Positions 12,647 to 19,380 of a stretch of 46,237 nt of DNA are shown piece by piece. The translations under genes were made by a program, and so were the position numbers. The DNA comes from Brevibacillus fulvus (GTDB taxonomy: Bacteria; Bacillota; Bacilli; Brevibacillales; Brevibacillaceae), in NCBI RefSeq assembly GCF_016908525.1, contig NZ_JAFBEB010000022.1:1-46237 (forward strand), read 5' to 3'. Each line of letters starts with the position of its first letter. Within the stretch, counting starts at the first letter, position 1. The notes under the pieces are model-generated. The model had not been told where the DNA came from and did not search any database. It worked only from the letters and a program-made list of their open reading frames with translations.

Positions 12647-13216
12647 ATGATGCTGCTTGTAATTTCTCTGCTCGTTGTTACGGGTGTGATTTTCCTTGTT
12701 CGGAAGCACAAGGCAACTTTGGACTTTTTACAAAAACTTGGTTTTGACTTTACCAACACCAGCGAAGAAATGCTTGAAACAATGAGGCTTGGATTGTATT
12801 ATCGATTCAACAATGCGGACGATACCGGCGAAAATCCATTTGATTTTGAGGGATTTGTTGCGGGAATCTTGGAGGATCTGCATGGCGGGCAAGCTATCGT
12901 AACAAAGCGTTCCCATGACTTTGGTGTGGATATTGAACACAACCGTCCGGATGGGTTCTATGTAGGTCAGGTCAAATGTTATAACAAGCCGGTCGGGTAT
13001 GAACCGATTGCGATCATCCACTCCCAGATGGTGAAGCAGAAAGCACAAGGGGGGGTTGTAGTAACGACAAGTTCGTTTACGGATGGAGCTAAACAATATG
13101 CGACAGGGTTGGGTATTGAACTCATTGACGGAAAAGCGTTGGTTAGTTATTGGTTAAAGGCCCACAGCGCGAAGTGGAATTTAGTAAGGACCTACCAAGT
13201 TGAACCAGCTGAATAA
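12647..13216 (+). CDS. membrane-anchored Mrr-type restriction endonuclease
   Basis: 189 aa. Residues 2-18 are a membrane anchor (MLLVISLLVVTGVIFLV). The catalytic part follows: DFEGFVAGILEDLHGG, HDFGVDIE, then GQVKCY, the E...D...QxK layout of the Mrr_cat branch of PD-(D/E)XK nucleases. It then has VVVTTSSFTDGAKQYA, also typical of Mrr-like domains. Such proteins cut modified or foreign DNA; on a phage-plasmid this suggests superinfection defence. The ATG follows GGGAG. A strong terminator lies 8 bases after the stop. Confidence 0.8.
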   Translation: MMLLVISLLVVTGVIFLVRKHKATLDFLQKLGFDFTNTSEEMLETMRLGLYYRFNNADDTGENPFDFEGFVAGILEDLHGGQAIVTKRSHDFGVDIEHNRPDGFYVGQVKCYNKPVGYEPIAIIHSQMVKQKAQGGVVVTTSSFTDGAKQYATGLGIELIDGKALVSYWLKAHSAKWNLVRTYQVEPAE

Positions 13217-13224
13217 CGAAGCTC

Positions 13225-13256
13225 AAAAAAACTCCTTTTTCCAAAAGGAGTTTTTT
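13225..13256 (+). terminator. terminator after the Mrr-like gene
   Basis: AAAAAACTCCTTTT and AAAAGGAGTTTTTT pair around a 3-4-base loop. The T-rich right arm is followed by GTTATT. The A/T-rich arms make it usable in both directions. Confidence 0.85.
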
Positions 13257-13259
13257 GTT

Positions 13260-13405
13260 ATTACACAATAACAGAAAAGGAAAATTGGGAAAAAGCTAAA
13301 ATTATATTGATTTCCGTTGTGTATTAGTTTAACATTCTAATTGTGCAATATTTACCAATGAAATTGATAATTGTCAGTAAAAACAATGATTAATTATTGT
13401 GTAAT
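13260..13405. repeat. parC-like iterons upstream of parM
   Basis: Four copies of a 10-bp word ATTGTGTAAT: 13396-13405 (exact), 13260-13269 (exact, inverted), 13316-13325 (GTTGTGTATT) and 13340-13349 (ATTGTGCAAT). They fill the AT-rich 146 bp before parM. ParMRC centromeres are direct-repeat arrays at this position and also hold the operon promoter, so ParR probably binds here. One copy overlaps the parM ribosome-site region, which would give autorepression. Confidence 0.6.
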
Positions 13406-13418
13406 GGAGGGGTATTTC

Positions 13419-14501
13419 ATGTTCAACAATGATTGGTTTGTTGTAGCATTAGACACTGGGAATGGAGAATTAAAGATTGTTTCTGACTCGGTAAAACGGT
13501 TAAGAGTGGGAGGGGTGCTTGGCCGTTACAAGGCTCCGCTGGGTAAAACCAAAATGCAATCGGAACGGGACATTCCTCTGTATGAGGTAGAAGGAGATCC
13601 GCAGCAGTGGGTAATTGGATACCAAGATGTTGATCGCGTTAAAGCAGCGCCGCTGTTGGTTGCTGGTCGAGAGGGACTGGTTCGTTATAGTCAACCAATG
13701 TACAGCACTTATTCAAAAATTGGTCTTGCCAAAGCAATTGGCGATCAGCGTCCTGCGCGTGTGCTTGTAGTTACTTCAACGCCAGCCCGCGATTCCTTGG
13801 ACAAAAAGATTGTTGAAGCATTGGACAAAATTTTCCGCGATGTGCATAAATTAAAAATTAATGATGAAAGAGTCATCATTAACGTCACCAACTATGAAAC
13901 GATGTCCGAAACTGAAGCTTCTCTGTATGACGTGTACCTCAATGATGAAGGCTTCGTTGCTGATGCTTCTGTTGAAAATCAAGATATCATCGTCATTAAT
14001 GCCGGGTATGGTACGACCGATATTAGCCGGTATAACGAGTTGGAGTACATCCCGCTGGACAGGGAAACGATTAAGGTTTCCTACTTAGATGTGATCCAAC
14101 GATTGAAGGATTGGCTTACCGAGCAGATAGGAAAAGAGATCACCGTTCAAGAGGTAACTCGACAACTGGATGAACAGATTGCTTCCGAAACCAAGAAATT
14201 TGTATTTGTAGGGGAAGAGATTCCAGGCTTCGATGATATCTACAAGAAAACAGTGAAAGCCGTTTTCGATGACCTGTTTGCAGAGCTGCAAATCCTGATT
14301 CCAGACCCAGACCTTTTTAATCGCGTCCGAGTCGTAGGTGGAGCAGCTGTAGACTCGATTTGGGGTCAATATTTTAAAAAGTGGTCGAAGCGAGTTGAAA
14401 TCCCAGAAGATCCGCAATTTTCTTCTGCAAGAGGAATGTACCGGTATGGAAAGTATTTGGCGAATGAATTGAGAGAACAAACGGCTGCAGGTAAGGAATG
14501 A
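13419..14501 (+). CDS. parM: actin-like plasmid segregation ATPase (ParM/Alp7A type)
   Basis: 360 aa from the ATG at 13419 (GGAGGGG upstream). The actin-fold signatures are phosphate 1 ALDTGNGELKIV (residues about 9-20), phosphate 2 IIVINAGYGTTDIS, and adenosine-site VRVVGGAAVDS. Length and motifs fit ParM-like filaments that push plasmid copies apart. The next gene is a ParR-like adaptor and the upstream region has parC-like repeats, so a full type II partition system is present. Confidence 0.85.
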   Translation: MFNNDWFVVALDTGNGELKIVSDSVKRLRVGGVLGRYKAPLGKTKMQSERDIPLYEVEGDPQQWVIGYQDVDRVKAAPLLVAGREGLVRYSQPMYSTYSKIGLAKAIGDQRPARVLVVTSTPARDSLDKKIVEALDKIFRDVHKLKINDERVIINVTNYETMSETEASLYDVYLNDEGFVADASVENQDIIVINAGYGTTDISRYNELEYIPLDRETIKVSYLDVIQRLKDWLTEQIGKEITVQEVTRQLDEQIASETKKFVFVGEEIPGFDDIYKKTVKAVFDDLFAELQILIPDPDLFNRVRVVGGAAVDSIWGQYFKKWSKRVEIPEDPQFSSARGMYRYGKYLANELREQTAAGKE

Positions 14502-14506
14502 TGTGA

Positions 14507-14839
14507 GTGTCTAAAAAAGAATACGAACGCATTCAACTTCTGGCAACACCGGAAATTGTAGCATGGTGGAAAGCATATGCGGACGATCCTGATCGACAAG
14601 AGAAGCTACGGGAAATCATTAGAGAAGGGATGTCCATTAAATCAGGGGAGTACAAGAAAATTAGAGCTGACAAAGCCGAAATCCTTGAAGCGATAGACGT
14701 CTTATTACTCTCTGGTCGATTAACCGATATTTCTGGATTGATCGAGAAAGAGCCGAATCAACAGGTAGAGGAAAAACAAGAAAGACTAAAACCGAAGATT
14801 GGAAAATTGAAGACCTCAATAAACGCAAATAAAAAGTGA
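14507..14839 (+). CDS. parR: ParR-like DNA-binding adaptor
   Basis: 110 aa with a GTG start 5 bases after parM and AAGGA upstream. The N-terminal half (YERIQLLATPEIVAWW...RQEKLREIIREG) suits a ribbon-helix-helix dimer; the C-terminus is long, charged and helical, as in ParR tails that cap the actin filament. Assignment rests mainly on position after parM and size. It is followed by a strong terminator. Confidence 0.7.
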   Translation: MSKKEYERIQLLATPEIVAWWKAYADDPDRQEKLREIIREGMSIKSGEYKKIRADKAEILEAIDVLLLSGRLTDISGLIEKEPNQQVEEKQERLKPKIGKLKTSINANKK

Positions 14840-14851
14840 ACAAATTAATCA

Positions 14852-14879
14852 CCAGGGAACGAATCCCTGGGTCTTTTTC
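14852..14879 (+). terminator. terminator of the parMR operon
   Basis: CCAGGGA/TCCCTGG stem with a 5-base loop followed by GTCTTTTTC. It lies 13 bases after the parR stop. Confidence 0.9.
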
Positions 14880-15345
14880 GACAAAAATCAGAACGTATGA
14901 TCTCGGAACGTATGATCTTCTGCGATGCAATGCGTTTGCATTTTAGATGTATCATGGCTCTACTTTCTAATCGATTTTTTGCAAATCAATATGATGTAAC
15001 CACAATGTAATTGTAATGCATCTGTAATGGTATCAAGAGCATGTAGGTATTTGAAACGTATTGGATACTACATTTAACGGCAAGGCATCACATAATGCTT
15101 GTTTATCAATCTTTTTCGCATTTTTTGTACCAGATCACATCAAGTTGCTTTTTTACGATGAAGAAAATGCATCCGAAACCCAACTACTAGGTTTTTTGAC
15201 TGCAAAAATCACAATAAAAAAGCCGTTCCCGTCCGGCCAGACTGTGAAACGGCTTTTTCCTACCAGGCAACGCCAAAGTGCCTGCCAACACGATGATACC
15301 ACATCTGGCGCTGCTCTGGAACAAGTTCCAGGGAGGGGAAACAGA
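14880..15345 (+). other. 466-bp region before the recombinase: candidate recombination site and leader
   Basis: No convincing gene. It holds: tandem 13-bp repeats GAACGTATGATCT at 14891-14903 and 14906-14918; a cluster of TGTAAT/TGTAAC words at about 14996-15030; a hairpin AAAAAGCCGTT/AACGGCTTTTT (15217-15227, 15248-15258); and a perfect CTGGAAC-AA-GTTCCAG hairpin (15316-15331) touching the ribosome site. Repeats beside a tyrosine-recombinase gene are typical of crossover sites (dif/TnpI-IRS type). The hairpins suggest leader control of its translation. Confidence 0.45.
15217..15258. terminator. hairpin with T tract in the recombinase leader
   Basis: 11-bp perfect stem, A-rich on the left and T-rich on the right, about 90 bases before the recombinase GTG. 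It could end transcripts entering from either side (attenuator or insulating terminator). Confidence 0.6.
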
Positions 15346-16383
15346 GTGACCAATGTACTGAGTATCGTTAAGACGAACCAAAACGACCTGTATCTGCGCG
15401 AATTCCTGCTTTTTATGCGGTCTGATAAGGGGGCCAGACCAAAGACCTTAACAGGGTACGAAACCGACCTAAAACGCTTTATTAGACATTTCTCCACCCA
15501 GGATGTGCTGGAGCTTCGGCAGCAGCAGATCAGAGAGTACAAATTCAGCCTGGTGGACACCGGGTTATCGCCCAGAACTGTTAATCGACATGTTTCTGTA
15601 ATCCGCTCATTTTATGAATACTTTGTTGATCACGATGATTACGATATCGTGAAAAATCCAGCCAAAAATATTCAGGGGATGAAGGTTCCCAAGACGGTCC
15701 CGATCACCTTGGGAGAGCAGCAGGCTAAAACGCTGCTGGACGGAATCATGCTGACCGGCAAGTACGCAGTCCGGGACTATGCGATCTTTGCTACATTCCT
15801 TTTCACGGGTGTCAGGGTGTCCGAACTGATCAATCTAAAGACATATGACATCAACTTTGAAGAGAACTTTATCCACGTTCGGGACGGAAAAGGCGGGAAA
15901 GATCGGATCATCCCGATGATTCCGCAGTTGGCGAATGCCTTGCAGCTCTATCTGCAGAGTGGGATTGTTTATGAGGAATTGGTCAAGAATGAAAATCAGA
16001 GAAGTAAAATCAACCGCTATAAGTGCGGCCGCAAATACTTTGTGGCAGGGGAGGACGATCAGACACTGTTTCTGACCAAGTTTGGTGAGCCATATACGGA
16101 GAAAGGAATTGATTGGCTGTTTAAGTCCTACACCAAGAGGTTGGGGATCTACAAAGATAAATTAAGTCTCCATGCGCTCAGGCGCAGCTGCTTGACGTTC
16201 CTATACAAGCAGGGAGTGGATCTGTTCGTCCTGAAGGAAATATCCGGCCATGCCCACGTACAAACGCTTGAGCATTACTTGGCTATCGATAATTCAAAGG
16301 TGTTAGACGCGATGAAAAAGCATCCGCTCCATAACCATCAGATTGACCGTGGATTGGTAGAAATGGTCCGGGGCAGCCGTTAG
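15346..16383 (+). CDS. tyrosine recombinase (XerC/D-like; plasmid resolvase or integrase)
   Basis: 345 aa from the GTG at 15346 (GGGAGGGG upstream); the open frame runs on to 15061 but that part does not look coding. The N-terminal SAM-like core-binding domain (LYLREFLLFMRSDKGARPKT...) is followed by a catalytic domain with Arg in GVRVSEL, Lys in KGGKDR, HALRR, GHAHVQ and Tyr in LEHYL: the complete R-K-H-R-H-Y set. As the element has its own Rep and Par genes, multimer resolution (like Cre in P1) is as likely as chromosomal integration. Confidence 0.85.
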   Translation: MTNVLSIVKTNQNDLYLREFLLFMRSDKGARPKTLTGYETDLKRFIRHFSTQDVLELRQQQIREYKFSLVDTGLSPRTVNRHVSVIRSFYEYFVDHDDYDIVKNPAKNIQGMKVPKTVPITLGEQQAKTLLDGIMLTGKYAVRDYAIFATFLFTGVRVSELINLKTYDINFEENFIHVRDGKGGKDRIIPMIPQLANALQLYLQSGIVYEELVKNENQRSKINRYKCGRKYFVAGEDDQTLFLTKFGEPYTEKGIDWLFKSYTKRLGIYKDKLSLHALRRSCLTFLYKQGVDLFVLKEISGHAHVQTLEHYLAIDNSKVLDAMKKHPLHNHQIDRGLVEMVRGSR

Positions 16384-16536
16384 GCTGTTTCGGACTGTGC
16401 CCTATAAGTGCAGGATATTAAGTTGGCTACAGCCAACTTGGAAGCCGCGCTACGATTGGCTTCATACGGTCTACAGGGCGGATGAATGTAGTATACAACG
16501 CTTTTGAAATCCTTGATATGACTGAGTTGATCGATG
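16384..16536. other. paired hairpins after the recombinase
   Basis: AAGTTGGCT-AC-AGCCAACTT (16420-16439, perfect 9-bp arms) is followed by GAAGCC...GGCTTC (16441-16446, 16458-16463). No T run follows, so these are not standard terminators. They could be att/resolution-site arms or protein-binding sites. Confidence 0.4.
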
Positions 16537-16896
16537 TTACAACTGGTTTTCCTGCCCAATTAACTTCAGGAGCCGCACCTCGCACTCAGATTGAAGCATT
16601 TCGCCCCAATAAATGGCCTCCTGGATAAAACCCCTTACTTTGCATTGAACGACATAAAAACCGCCTCTATTCTCCCTGGTGAGTATCTTACAACCTAGTT
16701 TCCCCAGTTCTCTCCGGAAGTGGTGATGCTGTTTCTCTGCAAGTAAGGACAGTTTTTCAAGCGTGGGGCCATAACGGAGCTTTAGGCCGGCCTCTCCAAT
16801 CTTCTCTTTATCGGCCATGAGCGCTTTGAATAGGAGGTCATACACAATACATTCTTGAAGGACTGGCCGCCATTTTTCTTCGCTCAGTGGGGTCAT
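16537..16896 (-). CDS. hypothetical protein downstream of lysis cassette
   Basis: 119 aa from an ATG that overlaps the stop of the 60-aa ORF (ATGA); a start 9 bases upstream is possible. It is helical in the first two thirds (PLSEEKWRPVLQECIVYDLLFKALMADK...HHHFRRELGKLG), then beta (GGFYVVQCKVRG). I do not recognise a family. It lies past the lysis terminator and converges on the recombinase gene. Confidence 0.65.
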   Translation of the reverse strand: MTPLSEEKWRPVLQECIVYDLLFKALMADKEKIGEAGLKLRYGPTLEKLSLLAEKQHHHFRRELGKLGCKILTRENRGGFYVVQCKVRGFIQEAIYWGEMLQSECEVRLLKLIGQENQL

Positions 16897-17075
16897 ACTA
16901 GACATTCCGTTCTTTGAGGGCTGATCCAGCCTAAGCGAATCAGATCCTCAATGATTTGGACAGAACAATTAACTGACTTCCCCTGTCTTAACTTTTCAAA
17001 AGCAACGATATGCGCTGTAGTTAAGACTGGAACCGGTTGAGTTTTCCCATTAACAGCAGCGACACGAACATGCAA
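16893..17075 (-). CDS. possible small ORF, weak start
   Basis: 60 aa (starts HVRVAAVNGKTQPVPVLTTAH). The only start is a TTG with no clear ribosome site, lying in the T tract of the lysis terminator. The frame ends in an ATGA overlap with the next gene, which supports coding. It may be the remains of a longer gene. Confidence 0.35.
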   Translation of the reverse strand: MHVRVAAVNGKTQPVPVLTTAHIVAFEKLRQGKSVNCSVQIIEDLIRLGWISPQRTECLV

Positions 17076-17078
17076 ATA

Positions 17079-17107
17079 AAAAATGCCCCACTTTTTAGTG
17101 GAGCATC
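17079..17107 (-). terminator. terminator of the late (lysis) operon
   Basis: On the minus strand TGCTCCAC and GTGGGGCA pair around a 6-base loop and are followed by TTTTTTATTT. It lies about 100 bases after the amidase stop and closes the leftward late block. Confidence 0.85.
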
Positions 17108-17202
17108 TGCGTCAGACGGGTGGATTGTTTCAAGAGCAGGGCCACTATGAGCCATCCTCCCACGGAAAAACCCGGGGAGGGGACACTGCGCCTCTCTGCA
17201 TC

Positions 17203-18042
17203 TTACGCCTGGGAAAGTTTTACCGTTTTGTTGGGCTGGTCCCAATCAACGGAAAGGTTTAATGCGGCCGCCAATTCCCGGGCAGGTGCGTAAGAAACAC
17301 CATCAATGATGTGCTCGTCCAGGTCGTGATCGTTCACTTTGACCTGCTTCGTCGCTTGATTCCAGTACACGTTCCCGCCGGCAGATTCGGCAATGGCACG
17401 AACAGGAATGTACGAAACGCCGGCTTTCAAAAAACCGGTTATGGGCAATTTGATACCGTTCAGTTGAATCTTACACTTTTCCACAGATTCGGTTTTTGCT
17501 GTGGATAAATAATTCCCATTCGTATCAATCTTGCTGTATTCCGCATTAACATCAGCCACAAGATTTGCCCATGTCTTTCCATGCTCTTTCAAGTAGCCAA
17601 TGGGGTCTGTATGCGTTGTGTCCCGGAATGTCTTACTGCAATAGTCGTGGCTCACTAACGTTTTGCCATCAAAAACGCCCAGATTTTTGCGTTTCAGTAT
17701 CCATGCCAATACCCAGACATACCGCTTGTAGCTCTCCAAAAATTGGGCGTGGTCATGGGTTTGGCACAGCTCCACATGAACATATCGCTGGTTTGCAGTC
17801 GGTCCCGCTCCCCATGCCCGATAGTTCAGGTCAGATGTCTGCCGGATACTGTCCCAGTCTACAAAGAACTGTACGAAGGCTTGTCTACTCTGCCAGTTGT
17901 TCTGAAAATATTTGACTTGATTCTCATCGGGAGCAAAACTGCCGGTGGAATGGGCGACAACCCCTTCATAGTTACCAACCCCATTACGAAAAGCCTGCTT
18001 CGGCAATCCGGGAATAATGTTATTAATTATTGGATAGGCCAT
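17203..18042 (-). CDS. endolysin: N-acetylmuramoyl-L-alanine amidase with stalk-type C-terminal domain
   Basis: 279 aa from the ATG at 18042. Residues 1-175 are an amidase_2/PGRP domain (zinc-site residues plausible in VVAHSTGSF, His in LVSHDYC and THTDP), cutting the amide between MurNAc and the peptide. Residues about 200-279 hold two copies of a short beta motif (GVSYIPVRAIAESAGG and GVSYAPARELAAALN) of the copper-amine-oxidase-N/stalk type, which anchors such enzymes to the cell wall in Bacillales. It follows the holin by 1 base. Confidence 0.9.
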   Translation of the reverse strand: MAYPIINNIIPGLPKQAFRNGVGNYEGVVAHSTGSFAPDENQVKYFQNNWQSRQAFVQFFVDWDSIRQTSDLNYRAWGAGPTANQRYVHVELCQTHDHAQFLESYKRYVWVLAWILKRKNLGVFDGKTLVSHDYCSKTFRDTTHTDPIGYLKEHGKTWANLVADVNAEYSKIDTNGNYLSTAKTESVEKCKIQLNGIKLPITGFLKAGVSYIPVRAIAESAGGNVYWNQATKQVKVNDHDLDEHIIDGVSYAPARELAAALNLSVDWDQPNKTVKLSQA

Positions 18043-18043
18043 C

Positions 18044-18349
18044 TTATTCCACCACCTTTTGGGAAAGTTCAAAGACCGCTGCTTCGATCAAATTTTCAAT
18101 GGCTGCATCGTCCAGTGTGAAGCCTTTGCTTTTGAGAAAATCCAATACATACCGCTTTTTCTCGGCTCCGCGGTCGTTTCCGTTAAAGATTTGCTCGGCC
18201 GCGGCAACGGCAATATTTACCCACGCTTGGATTTGCGAACGTTGTGCTTCTGTGGTTTTGGAACGGATGTAGGGGATGACGAAGGCTGTAATCACCGCAG
18301 CCACTAGAGCAATCAGAGCTTCCACAATCTTTGTCATATCAAAGGTCAT
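18044..18349 (-). CDS. holin, LL-H type
   Basis: 101 aa from ATG at 18349 (GAGGAGG upstream). One strong N-terminal membrane segment (EALIALVAAVITAFVIPYI) then a long charged helical tail with QAWVNIAVAAAEQIF, the pattern of LL-H family holins. It makes the membrane hole that releases the endolysin. Confidence 0.8.
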   Translation of the reverse strand: MTFDMTKIVEALIALVAAVITAFVIPYIRSKTTEAQRSQIQAWVNIAVAAAEQIFNGNDRGAEKKRYVLDFLKSKGFTLDDAAIENLIEAAVFELSQKVVE

Positions 18350-18635
18350 AATTTTGAACCTCCTCGTTTTGAACGGGGGCATTATCGGTCAAAGACGACA
18401 TCTCCCCGTGTTTTTGCATATTTTCGTTCTTGGCTTTCCATAGGTAAAAAGGGATGGCTACCGCTGTCGGGCCTCCAATGAAGGTTAGGAGGGAGGCGAG
18501 TGTCGTTCCAGGATCAGCAGTGGATCGATAAACGATGTAGGCCCCGAAGAGTACCCCGAAAAAGTAGGTGGCCATCACCAAAGCCAGCACCAGTTTTGAA
18601 AACTCCCAGGTCTTTTTTCTTCGCGACGATCGCAT
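18339..18635 (-). CDS. two-helix membrane protein of lysis cassette (second holin or antiholin)
   Basis: 98 aa. It has a basic N-terminus (MRSSRRKK), two membrane segments (VLALVMATYFFGVLFGAYIVY and SLLTFIGGPTAVAIPFYLW) and an acidic tail. It sits between XhlA and the LL-H holin, overlapping the latter, and may be the antiholin or co-holin. Confidence 0.75.
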   Translation of the reverse strand: MRSSRRKKTWEFSKLVLALVMATYFFGVLFGAYIVYRSTADPGTTLASLLTFIGGPTAVAIPFYLWKAKNENMQKHGEMSSLTDNAPVQNEEVQNYDL

Positions 18636-18645
18636 CCGCTTGCAC

Positions 18646-18951
18646 CTACCTTTTCATGACATTCCAAATGAGTGCCAGAACGCTGAGGACGACACCGATG
18701 AGCCATTTTTTATCGTCTTTCCCTTCCCGCTTGCTCTCCTCTGCCTTGTGAACAAGGGTTTCCACTTCTTTGTTCAAGCCGTCAATCCTCTTGTGAGCCG
18801 ATCGGGTGCTCTGCATGGCTTCGATCGCAAGTTTTTCTGTTGCATCCAGTTTGCCGGCCATGTTGTTGAGCTGCTTGATCTCGGTTTCGATTTTCCCGAT
18901 GGCCACTAAAATGTCGGTAATTCCTTTTTGTAGATCCTTGATTTCATCCAC
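18646..18951 (-). CDS. xhlA: XhlA-like lysis protein
   Basis: 101 aa. A long amphipathic coiled coil (IKDLQKGITDILVAIGKIE...) is followed by one C-terminal membrane segment (KWLIGVVLSVLALIWNVMK): the layout of PBSX XhlA, which works with holin and amidase in host lysis. GAGGAG precedes the ATG. Confidence 0.85.
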   Translation of the reverse strand: MDEIKDLQKGITDILVAIGKIETEIKQLNNMAGKLDATEKLAIEAMQSTRSAHKRIDGLNKEVETLVHKAEESKREGKDDKKWLIGVVLSVLALIWNVMKR

Positions 18952-18988
18952 GTACTTTTCTCCTCCTCACCCCTTTCAGGGGAAAAGT

Positions 18989-19016
18989 AAAGGGAGAACC
19001 CAAAGGTTCTCCCTTT
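18989..19016. terminator. hairpin between tail and lysis genes
   Basis: AAAGGGAGAACC and GGTTCTCCCTTT pair perfectly (12 bp) around CAAA. On the minus strand it is followed by ACTTTTCC, so it likely lowers but need not abolish read-through into the lysis genes. Confidence 0.7.
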
Positions 19017-19027
19017 ATGAGAGCGTT

Positions 19028-19183
19028 TTACGCTGCTGTTTCTTGAGCAGCCAAATATTCAGCAACCGGCACGCGATAGGATTCCGGAACCACCTTTTCA
19101 CCTTCGGCACCGGTTGGCTCCAGCGCCCAACCTCCGGACTTAACCAGTACGGCATAGGCCGGAATCATGTACGGCTTTACCAT
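19028..19183 (-). CDS. CD1375-like small tail-region protein
   Basis: 51 aa (MVKPYMIPAYAVLVKSGGW..., ending VPVAEYLAAQETAA). AAAGGAGG lies well placed before the ATG, which overlaps the TAA of the upstream gene (TAATG). Its size, YAxLVKSG and VPxxYRxxVAEYL pattern and place after the tail-fibre genes match the CD1375/XkdX group of phage proteins of unknown role. Confidence 0.75.
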   Translation of the reverse strand: MVKPYMIPAYAVLVKSGGWALEPTGAEGEKVVPESYRVPVAEYLAAQETAA

Positions 19184-19380
19184 TAAACACTACCTCCTTT
19201 CAAGGCTTGTACTTCCGCCTCTAATGTTGAAAGTCGTTCGGTTAACTCAGCCACTTCCATGTCTTTATAAACGAGAGCTTCGAAAAGAATCTGCATTTCA
19301 GGACTCAACTTTTCGATGTTCCCAGGTGTTTCAACCAATTCCCCAAAACTTCCGTCTGGATTTCTCTTGCGGTACTTCAC
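19183..19380 (-). CDS. small coiled-coil protein after tail fibre (XkdW-like position)
   Basis: 65 aa with a GTG start overlapping the TGA of the fibre gene (GTGA). The C-terminal half is a coiled coil (AELTERLSTLEAEVQALKG). The position matches XkdW of PBSX. Possible fibre-assembly helper. Confidence 0.7.
   Translation of the reverse strand: MKYRKRNPDGSFGELVETPGNIEKLSPEMQILFEALVYKDMEVAELTERLSTLEAEVQALKGGSV

Noticed and set aside
15316-15331. GGAACAAGTTCC as a LexA box
   Set aside because: Only two bases separate GAAC and GTTC, whereas the Bacillus LexA box needs four.
15061-15345. Upstream 95-codon extension of the tyrosine recombinase open frame
   Set aside because: Composition is not coding-like, it contains the hairpin and repeats, and a strong ribosome site with GTG lies at 15346 where the family's domain begins.
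17021-17245. Minus-strand frame with a hydrophobic stretch (FFICMFVSLLLMG)
   Set aside because: It runs through the late terminator, its GGGAGG touches the ATG with no spacing, and it overlaps the end of the amidase gene; judged a shadow.
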